Shown: one piece after another, positions 9,721 through 18,833 of the stretch
Position numbering within the stretch: the first letter of the stretch is position 1
How the letters are laid out: each line of letters starts with the position of its first letter
The notes under the pieces: model-generated
Told to the model about the DNA's origin: nothing
What the model saw: the letters and a program-made list of their open reading frames with translations, nothing else
Databases searched by the model: none
Translations under genes and position numbers: made by a program
Source: Spirabiliibacterium falconis
GTDB lineage: Bacteria > Pseudomonadota > Gammaproteobacteria > Enterobacterales > Pasteurellaceae
DNA: 64,000 nt
Reading direction: 5' to 3'
NCBI RefSeq assembly: GCF_014885015.1
Contig: NZ_JABMIJ010000017.1
Location: 1 to 64,000 of the forward strand

Positions 9721-10479
9721 ATGGCAATTTTGGTAACACGCCCTGGCAAACAAGGCGAAGCACTCTGTCAGCTACTCAATCAACACGGTTTTGCCACCTT
9801 ACACGTGCCAATGATTGAAATGTGTCCTGGGCGCGATCTCAATACATTACCTAATCTCATCAAGGGATTAAGCCCATGCGACGGCATTTTGGCCGTCTCC
9901 AAAAGTGCGGTTCACTATGCTCGCCACGCCTTAAATAACGTAGGGTTTCATTGGCGAGACGATATTCACTATTTTGCCGTGGGCGCAAAAACCGCTCAAC
10001 AACTTAGCCAGTGCACAGAATGTGGCGTTGCGTATGCCTTCCCACATGAAAATAGCGAGGGTTTACTAGCCCACCCCAACATACGATCATTTACAGGCAA
10101 AAAAATGCTGATTTTACGCGGCAATGGTGGGCGCAACCTTATCGCACAGCAGCTCACTACCCGTGGCATTGATGCAGAGTTTGTAGAAACCTATCAACGC
10201 AATCCCATTCAATATGATATGCCTTCTCAAGTGAGTATTTGGAAACGTGCGGGAATTAGCACTATAATTGTGACAAGTGGCGAAATTTTACGTTATTTAG
10301 TGGAATCTGTGCCAAAAAACGATCATAATTGGTTATTGGAACAACAATTGGTGACAATCAGTGCGCGCATCTCACAACAGGCTCTTACGTATGGTTGGCA
10401 CAACGTAACACACGCAACACGTGCAGATAATATGTCTATACTTGCGAAATTATGCTCGCTTCGAGATGAACAAGACTAG
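9721..10479 (+). CDS. hemD: uroporphyrinogen-III synthase
   Basis: HemD closes and inverts ring D of hydroxymethylbilane to give uroporphyrinogen III. The 252-residue protein has the two-lobed HemD fold by pattern (ILVTRPGKQGEALCQLL at the start, TGKKMLILRGNGGRNLIA near the middle, IIVTSGEILRYL in the C-terminal lobe). The family is very divergent, so the operon position between hemC and hemX is the stronger evidence. The start is 2 bases after the hemC stop. Confidence 0.93.
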   Translation: MAILVTRPGKQGEALCQLLNQHGFATLHVPMIEMCPGRDLNTLPNLIKGLSPCDGILAVSKSAVHYARHALNNVGFHWRDDIHYFAVGAKTAQQLSQCTECGVAYAFPHENSEGLLAHPNIRSFTGKKMLILRGNGGRNLIAQQLTTRGIDAEFVETYQRNPIQYDMPSQVSIWKRAGISTIIVTSGEILRYLVESVPKNDHNWLLEQQLVTISARISQQALTYGWHNVTHATRADNMSILAKLCSLRDEQD

Positions 10480-10495
10480 TCAATGAGGTAAGAAT

Positions 10496-11989
10496 ATGAG
10501 TGATAAAACCCCAAAATTGCCGACTAATGGCAACCCGTCCTCGAATGAGGCACAACATAAAAGCAACGACGTAACGCCAAATAAAGACACGTCGAAGGCG
10601 CAACAAGGGGACAATAAAGTGCGGTCAGCGAATCAGAAAGCGAAATTCAGCGCAACGAAACCCGTATCTGAACAAGCACAAGATAAAAAGCAAGAAAATC
10701 AAACTGATAACGCGGATAAACCAAACCCAGAGTGCAAAAGTGTTGAAACAGCAACTACGGTAAACGCTCGCTCGTCGAGTGGCGGCAAAGGGCTAGCACT
10801 CTTGGCAATCCTCATCGCACTCAGCGTCGGTGGTGCTGGCTACTATTTTGGCATGCAAAAATACCATGAGCTTGCCCAACAACTTCAGCAAGCCAATCAG
10901 AGCAATTCAGCCACACCATCAAATGATACCGCTGCGCTTGAAACCGCACTTTCGCAATTAAAACAAACACAAGAAGCCCAAGCACAAGAATTAGCAAACA
11001 CTAAAGCACAATTAGCGCAAGCTAATACACAGTTACAAGCATTGAGTAATCATGTGGATTTAGAAAAAGCACAACAAGCTGAATTACGCAATCAACTGAA
11101 TAAATTGAGCTTTAATAATAAATCTCAAGCCAGCGACTGGTTGATGTCGGAAGCCGATTTCCTGCTCACTAATGCACAACGCAAACTGGTGCTAGATGGC
11201 GATATTGACACCGTTATTTCGCTACTACAAAGTGCGGATGCAAGCCTTGAAAAAGTACAAACATCGCAAGCCGTGGCCATTCGCTCTGCAATTCGCCAAG
11301 ACATCAATCAACTTCAAAATCTCAATGATGTCGATCAAGACTTGATTATGTCTAAATTAAGCCTGCTTATTTCACAAGTGGATAATTTAAAAGTGCTATC
11401 GCTTAACACAAATAATGATAATGTCGAAGTGAGCGATTCCGTTGATGACTGGCAACAAAACTTGGAAAAAAGCGCAACGTCGTTCTTAGATCATTTTATT
11501 CGGGTAAGTAAAAAAGATAAAGACACGCCAGAGTTACTTGCACCAAATCAAGATATTTATCTGAGAGAAAATATCCGTATGAGTTTGCAAATTGCGCTTG
11601 CCGCCGTGCCACGCCAACAAAACGAAGTGTATAAACAATCCTTGGATTCTGTTGCCACTTGGTTACGCAGTTATTTTGATACAGACGATGCTTCCGTCGA
11701 GCAATTTCTACAACAAGTCGATCAGCTTAAAGAACAGTCTATTTATATCGATGCTCCCGCACAACTAAGCGCGTGGAAAACCATTAGTGCGGTATTAAAC
11801 CGCAATAATCAGGTGCTAGAAACACTCTCTACCTCAACAAAAGCCAGCGAGCAAAGTGCGGTTAAATCGGATGATGTCAATGCTGAAAATAGCGAAGAAA
11901 AAACCAATGCCAATCAGCATCAACCCCACGAAGCCAATGCTGAGCCTGAAAAATTGGCTGAGCCTAAGCCCGCCGATAATGTACAGTGA
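10496..11989 (+). CDS. hemX: HemX family membrane protein
   Basis: HemX proteins lie in the hem operon and are often labelled uroporphyrinogen-III C-methyltransferase, but they lack the methyltransferase fold; their role is unproven. Here residues 1-96 are a polar low-complexity cytoplasmic tail, 100-118 one membrane helix (LALLAILIALSVGGAGYYF), 125-205 a coiled coil rich in Q and A, and the remainder a helical periplasmic domain (SDWLMSEADFLLTNAQRKL is typical). At 497 residues it is longer than E. coli HemX (about 390), the extra length being in the N- and C-terminal polar tails. It starts 16 bases after hemD. Confidence 0.9.
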   Translation: MSDKTPKLPTNGNPSSNEAQHKSNDVTPNKDTSKAQQGDNKVRSANQKAKFSATKPVSEQAQDKKQENQTDNADKPNPECKSVETATTVNARSSSGGKGLALLAILIALSVGGAGYYFGMQKYHELAQQLQQANQSNSATPSNDTAALETALSQLKQTQEAQAQELANTKAQLAQANTQLQALSNHVDLEKAQQAELRNQLNKLSFNNKSQASDWLMSEADFLLTNAQRKLVLDGDIDTVISLLQSADASLEKVQTSQAVAIRSAIRQDINQLQNLNDVDQDLIMSKLSLLISQVDNLKVLSLNTNNDNVEVSDSVDDWQQNLEKSATSFLDHFIRVSKKDKDTPELLAPNQDIYLRENIRMSLQIALAAVPRQQNEVYKQSLDSVATWLRSYFDTDDASVEQFLQQVDQLKEQSIYIDAPAQLSAWKTISAVLNRNNQVLETLSTSTKASEQSAVKSDDVNAENSEEKTNANQHQPHEANAEPEKLAEPKPADNVQ

Positions 11990-12001
11990 TAGGAGGCGAT
12001 A

Positions 12002-13261
12002 ATGTTTAAAGTTCTCTTTTTAATGTTACTTTTATTAGCGGGTCTTGTCGCTGGACCTTATCTATCAGGTAAACAAGGCTATGTGCTGATTTCAACTGCC
12101 AACTACAACATCGAAATGAGTATTCCAACACTGGTGGTGCTGTTTGTTGTCAGTTTGGCAGTGATTTACCTCTTACAATGGTTCATTAGCCGCTTCTTTA
12201 AAATGAGTAATAACACCTACCACTGGTTTTCTCGTCGCAAACGTGTGAAAGCAGAGAAACAAACAATGGCCGGTTTAATGAAAATGAATGAAGGCGATTA
12301 CGCCAAAGCGGAAAAATTAATCGCGAAAAACGCTAAGCACGCACCAGAGCCCGTTTTAAATTTTATTAAAGCCGCGGAAGCCGCACAACAAAAAGGCGAT
12401 GATCTCAATGCTAATCATTACTTAATGGAAGCGACAAAACTGGCTGGTAATGATAATTTAGTTGTCGAAATTGCGCGTGCACGTATTTTATTGCTGCAAG
12501 GCAAAGTTTCTGCTGCACGCAGTGCTATTGATAGCCTGCTCGTTGCCTGCCCACATAACCCTGAAGTGTTGCGTTTAGCTGTCGATATTTATCTACAATC
12601 CCACGCTTATACCCATTTAGACGAGCTATATAAACGTGTTGAAAACCGTTTAAATTATAACTCAGAACAATTATTGGGCTTAAAACACACCATTGAGGAT
12701 GGGTTACAAGATGAGAAACTAAATGAAGAAGGTGTAGACGGTTTACTTGCTTGGTGGAAAGTGCAATCACGCGCACGTCACCATGATCTCTATGCACAAA
12801 TCGGAATGCTTAAACGCTTACTTGCCGCAAATGATCAAGAATCAGCCTATGATTTCGCACTTGATGCAGCCAAACGGGTTGACCTAAAAGCCGATAAACT
12901 CGCTCTGCTTGAGCAGTTGCCATTCCTACAATGGGAGAAAAACAATAAGCTCATAAAAGTCTTGGAAAAGCAACTGGTTAGCTGTAATGATCCTGCTTTA
13001 CAAGTTGCTTATAGCCGTGCGCTAGGTTATCTCAATGCACGAATTGATGCCTTTGCACAAGCAAAAACGTATTTAGATAATCTCATTAACGAACCTACAC
13101 TAAGTCAAGCTGCTGATTACACTATGGCAGCCTATGTCTATGAGCAGCTCGGCGATCAATTAGGTGCTCAAAAAATTCGGGAGCAAGGTTTAGCACAAGC
13201 AATGGGGAAAAATCTTCATCCAACGCCAGAGCAGACTACGTTAATTGAAGCAAACGTATAA
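12002..13261 (+). CDS. hemY: HemY family tetratricopeptide membrane protein
   Basis: This 419-residue protein has two membrane segments (about 3-20 and 40-62) followed by a cytoplasmic or periplasmic TPR-like helical domain (MKMNEGDYAKAEKLIAKNA and following repeats). HemY of this type is conserved in hem operons of gammaproteobacteria and is distinct from the protoporphyrinogen oxidase with the same name in Gram-positives; its function is not established. A strong AGGAGG site precedes the ATG, 12 bases after the hemX stop. Confidence 0.92.
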   Translation: MFKVLFLMLLLLAGLVAGPYLSGKQGYVLISTANYNIEMSIPTLVVLFVVSLAVIYLLQWFISRFFKMSNNTYHWFSRRKRVKAEKQTMAGLMKMNEGDYAKAEKLIAKNAKHAPEPVLNFIKAAEAAQQKGDDLNANHYLMEATKLAGNDNLVVEIARARILLLQGKVSAARSAIDSLLVACPHNPEVLRLAVDIYLQSHAYTHLDELYKRVENRLNYNSEQLLGLKHTIEDGLQDEKLNEEGVDGLLAWWKVQSRARHHDLYAQIGMLKRLLAANDQESAYDFALDAAKRVDLKADKLALLEQLPFLQWEKNNKLIKVLEKQLVSCNDPALQVAYSRALGYLNARIDAFAQAKTYLDNLINEPTLSQAADYTMAAYVYEQLGDQLGAQKIREQGLAQAMGKNLHPTPEQTTLIEANV

Positions 13262-13309
13262 TATGAAAGGGGCTTTATAGCTCCTTCCCATTCACTTAAG
13301 GAGAACACA

Positions 13310-13771
13310 ATGAATATGCTCAAAACCGCACTTTGCCTTTTTCCTATGGCTTTGGTTGGCTGCACACAAATACAACAAACACCATCACAGCCATTAGATC
13401 ATAAAACTGTGATGGAGTATGAAAAACGTGTTTCTACCCCGAATGCAAACGTTCATCAAGTGAACGAGCACAGTAACGACATTCTCAATGCCAGTGATCA
13501 TAATAAGACTAGCGCACAACCAGTCAATCGCCCAGCAAAGATCACGGGCATTCGTGTCGGCACAGGCGGTGATATTGGTTTTGGAAGTGCGGTTGGCATT
13601 CCCGCAACCATGAAAGTACATGAGCAAGGCTCACGCCGTTATATTCGTGAAAGCGATGTGCACACAGAGGTAATTAAAAATACACCGACAGAAAAACGCA
13701 CTCGCACAACTGAACACTCGCAAGAACGCTGGCAATCAAAATCCAGCACTGTACAGTTTGGTATGCACTAA
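13310..13771 (+). CDS. small putative lipoprotein at the end of the hem operon
   Basis: I do not recognise this 153-residue protein. The N-terminus has a type II signal peptide with lipobox LVGC (C18), so it should be a lipoprotein; Q at position 20 (CTQ) does not signal inner-membrane retention, suggesting the outer membrane. The middle holds a glycine-rich segment (TGIRVGTGGDIGFGSAVG); the rest is polar and basic with many T, H and R residues and probably disordered. It lies 48 bases after hemY with its own AAGGAG site and shares the downstream terminator, so it is likely in the hem transcript. An uptake sequence encodes K-T-A-L-C inside the signal peptide. Confidence 0.75.
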   Translation: MNMLKTALCLFPMALVGCTQIQQTPSQPLDHKTVMEYEKRVSTPNANVHQVNEHSNDILNASDHNKTSAQPVNRPAKITGIRVGTGGDIGFGSAVGIPATMKVHEQGSRRYIRESDVHTEVIKNTPTEKRTRTTEHSQERWQSKSSTVQFGMH

Positions 13772-13776
13772 AAAAA

Positions 13777-13800
13777 GCGACCTTTAAGGTCGCTTTTTTT
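13777..13800. terminator. bidirectional terminator after the hem operon and hslU
   Basis: GCGACC and GGTCGC arms flanked by an A-run on the left and a T-run on the right lie between two convergent genes, so the hairpin can end both transcripts. Confidence 0.85.
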
Positions 13801-15130
13801 ATAGAATAAATCGACTAAGATCCTCGTTTTCCACCACATCACCCAGTGCATTTTGGACATAATCTTTATCAATACTAACACATTGTCCACTCATCTCACT
13901 GGCATCAAATGAAATCTGATCCATTAAACGCTCCAATACAGTATGCAAACGACGGGCACCGATATTTTCTGTTTTCTCATTAACGGTAAATGCCGCCTGT
14001 GCGATGGTTGCAATGGCATCCTCCGTAAAGACAATGTCAACCCCTTCGGTTTTCATCAATGCTTGATACTGCTCGGTTAATGACGCATTTGGCTCTGTTA
14101 AAATTCGCTCAAAATCATTGGCACTCAGTGCGCCTAATTCTACACGAATAGGTAACCGCCCTTGTAATTCAGGAATTAAATCCGACGGACGAGCCACTTG
14201 AAACGCCCCCGAAGCAATAAATAAAATATGGTCGGTTTTCACCATACCGTGCTTCGTATTAATGGTTGAACCTTCTACCAATGGCAATAAATCTCGCTGC
14301 ACACCTTCTCGAGAAACATCTGGTCCTGAGGTTTCACCACGTTTACAGATTTTATCAATTTCATCAATAAAGACGATGCCATGTTGCTCCACAGCTTCAA
14401 TTGCTTTGAGTTTTAGCTCTTCAGGATTGATCAATTTTGCCGCTTCATCTTCAGTCAGCACTTTTAACGCATCTTTAATTTTCATTTTGCGTTTTTTGGT
14501 TTTACCGCTAGACATATTCTGAAACAACGATTGCAATTGGTTCGTCATCTCTTCCATACCTGGAGGTGCCATAATTTCAACCCCCATCGCCGCTTGGGCT
14601 ACATCGATTTCAATTTCTTTATCATCTAACTGCCCTTCTCGCAATTTTTTGCGAAATACTTGGCGCGTATGGCTACTTGTGTCTGTTTTTTCCGCTTCAC
14701 CCCATTGATTTTGGGCAGGCGGCAACAGTGCATCCAAAATACGCTCTTCTGCCGCTTCTTCCGCTCGGAATTTATTTTTTTCAATTTCTGTTTGGCGTAC
14801 TAATTTCATCGCCACATCGGCTAAATCACGAATAATTGAATCAACTTCCTTACCCACATATCCCACTTCTGTAAATTTCGTCGCCTCCACTTTAATAAAC
14901 GGTGCATTAGCCAATTTCGCTAAACGGCGAGCAATTTCTGTCTTACCAACCCCTGTTGGACCGATCATCAAAATATTCTTCGGCGTCACTTCATGACGCA
15001 GTGGCTCAGGTAATTGCATTCTGCGCCAACGATTACGCAATGCAATGGCAACAGCACGTTTTGCTTCACGTTGTCCAATAATATGGCGATCTAATTCAGA
15101 TACTATTTCTCTTGGAGTCATCTCAGACAT
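13799..15130 (-). CDS. hslU: HslUV protease ATPase subunit HslU (ClpY)
   Basis: HslU is the hexameric AAA+ unfoldase that feeds substrates to the HslV peptidase. Walker A is GPTGVGKT at 57-64, Walker B is [10 protein letters not shown], and the intermediate domain spans about 110-240. The C-terminus EDLSRFIL is the tail that inserts into HslV and activates it. The length of 443 is normal. It lies 21 bases after an SMR gene that separates it from hslV, whereas hslV and hslU are normally adjacent. Confidence 0.97.
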   Translation of the reverse strand: MSEMTPREIVSELDRHIIGQREAKRAVAIALRNRWRRMQLPEPLRHEVTPKNILMIGPTGVGKTEIARRLAKLANAPFIKVEATKFTEVGYVGKEVDSIIRDLADVAMKLVRQTEIEKNKFRAEEAAEERILDALLPPAQNQWGEAEKTDTSSHTRQVFRKKLREGQLDDKEIEIDVAQAAMGVEIMAPPGMEEMTNQLQSLFQNMSSGKTKKRKMKIKDALKVLTEDEAAKLINPEELKLKAIEAVEQHGIVFIDEIDKICKRGETSGPDVSREGVQRDLLPLVEGSTINTKHGMVKTDHILFIASGAFQVARPSDLIPELQGRLPIRVELGALSANDFERILTEPNASLTEQYQALMKTEGVDIVFTEDAIATIAQAAFTVNEKTENIGARRLHTVLERLMDQISFDASEMSGQCVSIDKDYVQNALGDVVENEDLSRFIL

Positions 15131-15151
15131 ATATTTTTCCTTTCAAATTCA

Positions 15152-15472
15152 CTACGGTGTGGCAAGTTTTAATACCACAACGCCGACAATAATTAACAAT
15201 ACCCCTAACGTACGCCAAAATGTGAGGCTGTCTTGATAAAACAAAACGCCAACCACAAACGCACCCACGGCACCAATACTGGTCCAAACAGCATAGGCTG
15301 TCCCAATTGGAATTGTTTTTTGTGCCAGCCATAATAGCGCACCACTTGCTGCCATAAAGACAACTGCAATCATAATCCCCAAAATGCGCGTTTCAGCCTG
15401 AGTTGCCATTTTCAACCCGACTGGCCATCCAATTTCCATGAGCCCTGCGATCAGGAGATAAAACCATCCCAT
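15152..15472 (-). CDS. SMR family exporter of the SugE/Gdx (guanidinium) type
   Basis: The 106-residue protein has four membrane helices and the conserved glutamate E13 (AGLMEIGWPVGLK) that exchanges protons with substrate. The segment QKTIPIGTAYAVWTSIGAVG is that of the SugE/Gdx branch, which exports guanidinium, not the broad drug-exporting EmrE branch; this assignment is by pattern. Its ATG overlaps the hslV stop by one base (TAATG) and hslU follows 21 bases later, so it is translationally coupled into the protease operon. That position is unusual. It works as a homodimer in related proteins. Confidence 0.88.
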   Translation of the reverse strand: MGWFYLLIAGLMEIGWPVGLKMATQAETRILGIMIAVVFMAASGALLWLAQKTIPIGTAYAVWTSIGAVGAFVVGVLFYQDSLTFWRTLGVLLIIVGVVVLKLATP

Positions 15473-15996
15473 TAAGGCAGTGCCTCAATCGTGAAATTCG
15501 TGTTCGTATAAACACAAATATCCCCTGCAATTTTAAGGGATTTCTCAACAATTTCGCGTGCAGATAGATCCGTATTCTCCACTAGTGCACGCGCTGCTGA
15601 AAGTGCATAATTTCCACCTGAACCAATCGCCAGAATTTGATCCGCTTCTGGCTGTACCACATCGCCTAGCCCACTGATAATCAACGATTCTTTTTCATCA
15701 GCAACAATCAGCATCGCTTCTAATTTACGCAACGCCCGATCGGTGCGCCACTCTTTTGCAAGTTCGACCGCACTTTTTAATAAATGCCCTTGGTGCATTT
15801 CAAGTTTACGCTCAAACAATTCAAATAATGTGAATGCGTCTGCCGTGCCGCCCGCAAAACCTGCCAGCACTTTACCGCCATATAAACGCCGCACTTTGCG
15901 GGCATTACCTTTCATGACAGTATTTCCTAAAGACACTTGCCCATCACCGCCGACAACAACTTCACCGTTGCGACGCACACTGACTATTGTGGTCAT
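15472..15996 (-). CDS. hslV: HslUV protease peptidase subunit HslV (ClpQ)
   Basis: HslV is a proteasome-like threonine peptidase that forms a double hexamer capped by HslU. After removal of the initiator Met, the N-terminal TTIVSVRR presents the catalytic threonine. K34-type lysine and the GDGQVSLG motif are present, and the length of 174 residues is normal. It is the first gene of the operon. A sigma-32-like promoter lies 60-87 bases upstream, and GAGGTG precedes the ATG. Confidence 0.97.
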   Translation of the reverse strand: MTTIVSVRRNGEVVVGGDGQVSLGNTVMKGNARKVRRLYGGKVLAGFAGGTADAFTLFELFERKLEMHQGHLLKSAVELAKEWRTDRALRKLEAMLIVADEKESLIISGLGDVVQPEADQILAIGSGGNYALSAARALVENTDLSAREIVEKSLKIAGDICVYTNTNFTIEALP

Positions 15997-16055
15997 AATT
16001 CACCTCATCAAACAAAGTGTCACCGCACTTTGCATTTCACTGTTCAATGATCACT

Positions 16056-16083
16056 ATATGGGTATAAAAAGTGCGGTTTCAAG
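16056..16083 (-). promoter_or_regulatory. sigma-32 (heat-shock) type promoter for hslV
   Basis: On the minus strand CTTGAAA (16077-16083) is followed by 13 bases and ACCCATAT (16056-16063), close to the E. coli RpoH consensus CTTGAAA-N11-16-CCCCATNT. hslVU is a classic RpoH operon. Nearly the whole spacer is one DNA uptake sequence (ACCGCACTT core). Confidence 0.65.
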
Positions 16084-16099
16084 GCATGCTCGAAAAAGA

Positions 16100-16123
16100 A
16101 AAGTGCGGTCTAGACCGCACTTT
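16100..16123 (-). terminator. inverted uptake-sequence pair, terminator of dcuC
   Basis: A 24-base perfect palindrome made of two uptake sequences around CTAG lies 8 bases after the dcuC stop. On the minus strand it is followed by a T-rich run. Confidence 0.8.
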
Positions 16124-16131
16124 GATATGGA

Positions 16132-17505
16132 TTATACCACGGTGGGTATTGCAAAAATGGTATAAAGCACAATAACAACTGCGCCGACTAACAATGGCAC
16201 ACTGGTGCGTTTAACCAGTAATAATGGAGAGATATTCCCCGCACCAGAGACTGCTACAATCACGCCAGATACTGGCGACATGCCTCGTGCAGTGTTAGAG
16301 ACTTGCACCATTGGCGCAATGAGATACGCTGGGTTGATGCCTAAGTGTGTAGCTAATTTAGGTGCGATTTCAACAAACGCATAGAATGCAGCATTCCCAG
16401 AACCAGATGCGATGGTGACCAACATAGTAATAACCACCAACGTTAACATCATAATCAGTGCTGCTGATCCAAATTGCTGGGTTGTATCAATCAGATCACG
16501 AATAAAGCCGATTTGGTTTAAACCTTCTGCAAATACACCAGCTGCAACTAACAACATTACTACGCCAGAAAAAGCTTCTGCCATGCCTTTGTAGCACACT
16601 TCAATACCTTCATACACCGCTTGTGCGCTGCGTTTGCGGATAAACTCAATCAGTGCGGTAATTAAAATGGTTAACACCACAACCGCTCCAAGTGAGAGCT
16701 GCGGGAGCGTGGTGCCATTAAACAAAATCAAGCCTGCAATCGGTAAAAACGGCAGCACAATATAATAGGTTGGCGCGTTGGTTGTTAAAAGCGTGTTAGG
16801 ATCAACGCTGTCTGTGGGTTGAAATTGCACTTGCTCAGGATGCAATCCTTCTTGTCTATCACAGAAACGCTGCCAGAAAAAGTGCGCTGTTGCAATTGCC
16901 AATAATGCCACAATACTCATCGGTAAAATGGTAAAGAATGAAAAATCAATAATGTTGGCTTCTGCTTTTTCCGCTGCTAAAATCAAATCCGCTGCGGTTG
17001 GGTTAAGATTCACCGCAGATGTGGTCGCACACACTGCCGCCGCACTGGGTGCTGAAATGCCAAGTCGTGTCATAATAGGGAAGAATGTTGCCATCAAAAA
17101 AACACCAAGTGCGGTAGCAGAACCAATAGCAAATCCCATTTGATAAGCAATTAAATACCCACCAACCAAGAGCAGGTAAGGCGATTTTATGTGTTTTAAC
17201 GGCTTACATAGCACCCGCACGACCACATCATTTGCCCCAACTTCTGACATATAATAGGAAAAACCAATTAAAATCATAATGAGCAAGCCCAGCCCACCGC
17301 CACGTTTTTCCATTAAATGGTAAATATACTCAACAATGTCTGTTACACTTGTGCCCGTGCTTTCTTTAAGTGGCGAATGCCCCATAAATGCCGCAACAAT
17401 CAGCAATAAGATGCCTGCTGTAAATAACACCCCTTTAGCATTGTAACGTTTGATTATCAGCCAACCAACCAAAAAAATGGTTAGAAATCCAAGTAGTAAT
17501 CCCAT
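16132..17505 (-). CDS. dcuC: anaerobic C4-dicarboxylate transporter DcuC
   Basis: DcuC is an inner membrane carrier for fumarate, succinate and related acids, acting mainly in anaerobic fumarate respiration or succinate efflux. The 457-residue protein has about 12 membrane segments and family-typical stretches such as SATDIVEY-like VTDIVEYIYHL, GANDVVVRVL, FYAFVEIAPKLATH and SPVSGVIVAVSG. Its start is 11 bases after the pepT stop, so it is the second gene of pepT-dcuC. The FNR box ahead of pepT would give anaerobic expression, as for E. coli dcuC. Confidence 0.93.
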   Translation of the reverse strand: MGLLLGFLTIFLVGWLIIKRYNAKGVLFTAGILLLIVAAFMGHSPLKESTGTSVTDIVEYIYHLMEKRGGGLGLLIMILIGFSYYMSEVGANDVVVRVLCKPLKHIKSPYLLLVGGYLIAYQMGFAIGSATALGVFLMATFFPIMTRLGISAPSAAAVCATTSAVNLNPTAADLILAAEKAEANIIDFSFFTILPMSIVALLAIATAHFFWQRFCDRQEGLHPEQVQFQPTDSVDPNTLLTTNAPTYYIVLPFLPIAGLILFNGTTLPQLSLGAVVVLTILITALIEFIRKRSAQAVYEGIEVCYKGMAEAFSGVVMLLVAAGVFAEGLNQIGFIRDLIDTTQQFGSAALIMMLTLVVITMLVTIASGSGNAAFYAFVEIAPKLATHLGINPAYLIAPMVQVSNTARGMSPVSGVIVAVSGAGNISPLLLVKRTSVPLLVGAVVIVLYTIFAIPTVV

Positions 17506-17516
17506 GTTTTCTCTCC

Positions 17517-18761
17517 TTACGCTTTGTTTGCGAGTGCTTGAATGGTGCCTAGCAAGACATTCGCTGCTTGGTTCATCACATCAACCGAAATAAATTCAAA
17601 TTTGCCGTGAAAATTCTCACCTCCCGTGAATAAATTAGGGGTTGGTAAGCCCATAAATGACAACTGTGCACCGTCAGTACCACCGCGAATCGGTTCAAGA
17701 TTTGGCGTAATTCCCATCGCGTGCATAACGCGTTTAGGCACATCAATTAACGCAGGGAAATCCGCCACTTTGTCACGCATATTGGCATATTGCTGTTTTA
17801 CCTCAAGCTGACCGCACTTTTCGCCATATTTTTGCTGCATTTGGTGTAATGTTGCTTGCAACTGTGCTTCTTTTTCGCTCAAACCTGAACGCTCAAAATC
17901 TCGCAAGGCATAATGCAATTGACAACGCTCTAAATTCCCATCAATCTTACGCAAATAAATAAATCCTTGCTTGCCTTCACTTGTCGCAGGGGTTAAATGG
18001 GGCGGTAATGCAGCATGAAATTCGCAAGCACGCTCCCAACCATTGATCATCTTACCTTTTGCACTGCCTGGGTGAACAGAACGCCCAAAGAATGTTACCG
18101 TCGCTTCAGCCGCATTAAAGTTTTCAAACTGCAATTCGCCCACCGGGCCGCCATCTAAGGTATAGGCAAAATCTGCGCCAAATTTTTCCACATCAAAGTG
18201 ATGCGGGCCTCGCCCAATTTCCTCATCTGGCGTAAAACCAATACGCAATTTACCGTGTGGAATGTCTGGATGGGCTTGCAAATAGGCCACCACGCAGAGA
18301 ATAATTGCGATGCCCGATTTATCATCGGCACCCAGTAATGACGTGCCGTCAGTCGTCACTAACGTGTGACCTAAAAGTGCGGTCAAATGCGGGAATTGCG
18401 CAGGTGAAAGCACATCGCCGCTACCGTTTAACGCAATATCTTTACCATCATAATTTTCAATAATCTGCGGATGCACATTCTCCCCATTAAAATCAGGTGC
18501 TGTATCCACATGTGCTAAAAGCCCAAGAACAGGGGCATTTTCTACATTCGCAGGGAGACTGGCAAACAGATAGCCCTTCTCATCAAGGCTAATCTCATCC
18601 AAGCCCATTTGTTGCATTTCTTGCATCAACAAATGTAACAAATCCCACTGCTGTGGGGTACTCGGCACGGTATCACTGCTTGCATCCGATGTGGTATGAA
18701 TTTTAACGTAACGCAATAAACGTTCCTGTAATTCAGGCTGCAATGTCACTAATTCTGTCAT
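17517..18761 (-). CDS. pepT: peptidase T (tripeptidase)
   Basis: PepT is a cytoplasmic dizinc M20 aminotripeptidase. The start is ATG 18761 (MTELVTLQPELQERLLRYVKI is the family start), with TAAGGAG 7 bases upstream; an ATG 24 bases earlier has no such site. This gives 414 residues. The zinc and catalytic motif is HVDTAPD (H84, D86), followed by GADDKSG and the TPDEEIGRG glutamates, and GGTDGAQLS near the end. It leads pepT-dcuC. In Salmonella and E. coli pepT is likewise FNR-activated. Confidence 0.96.
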   Translation of the reverse strand: MTELVTLQPELQERLLRYVKIHTTSDASSDTVPSTPQQWDLLHLLMQEMQQMGLDEISLDEKGYLFASLPANVENAPVLGLLAHVDTAPDFNGENVHPQIIENYDGKDIALNGSGDVLSPAQFPHLTALLGHTLVTTDGTSLLGADDKSGIAIILCVVAYLQAHPDIPHGKLRIGFTPDEEIGRGPHHFDVEKFGADFAYTLDGGPVGELQFENFNAAEATVTFFGRSVHPGSAKGKMINGWERACEFHAALPPHLTPATSEGKQGFIYLRKIDGNLERCQLHYALRDFERSGLSEKEAQLQATLHQMQQKYGEKCGQLEVKQQYANMRDKVADFPALIDVPKRVMHAMGITPNLEPIRGGTDGAQLSFMGLPTPNLFTGGENFHGKFEFISVDVMNQAANVLLGTIQALANKA

Positions 18762-18780
18762 TATATTCTCCTTATGCTTT

Positions 18781-18786
18781 ATCATA
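18781..18786 (-). promoter_or_regulatory. -10 element of the FNR-dependent pepT promoter
   Basis: TATGAT on the minus strand lies where a class II FNR promoter would need it: the FNR box centre is about 41 bases upstream of the start point this hexamer implies. The leader before the pepT ATG would be only about 12 bases long. Confidence 0.55.
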
Positions 18787-18803
18787 GCCCATAATGAACA
18801 ATG

Positions 18804-18828
18804 GCGGTTGATCTAAATCAAACCGCCA
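18804..18828 (-). promoter_or_regulatory. FNR box inside a hairpin, upstream of pepT-dcuC
   Basis: TTGATCTAAATCAA at 18808-18821 is a perfect match to the FNR consensus TTGAT-N4-ATCAA. Flanking arms (AATGGCGGTT and AACCGCCATT) extend it into an inverted repeat, so in RNA it would also form a stem just after the waaC stop codon and may end that transcript. One site would then serve as terminator and as anaerobic activator site. Confidence 0.75.
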
Positions 18829-18833
18829 TTTTA

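Noticed and set aside
10496-11989. HemX as an active uroporphyrinogen methyltransferase
   Set aside because: No SAM-dependent methyltransferase fold is visible; the protein is one membrane helix with coiled-coil and helical regions.
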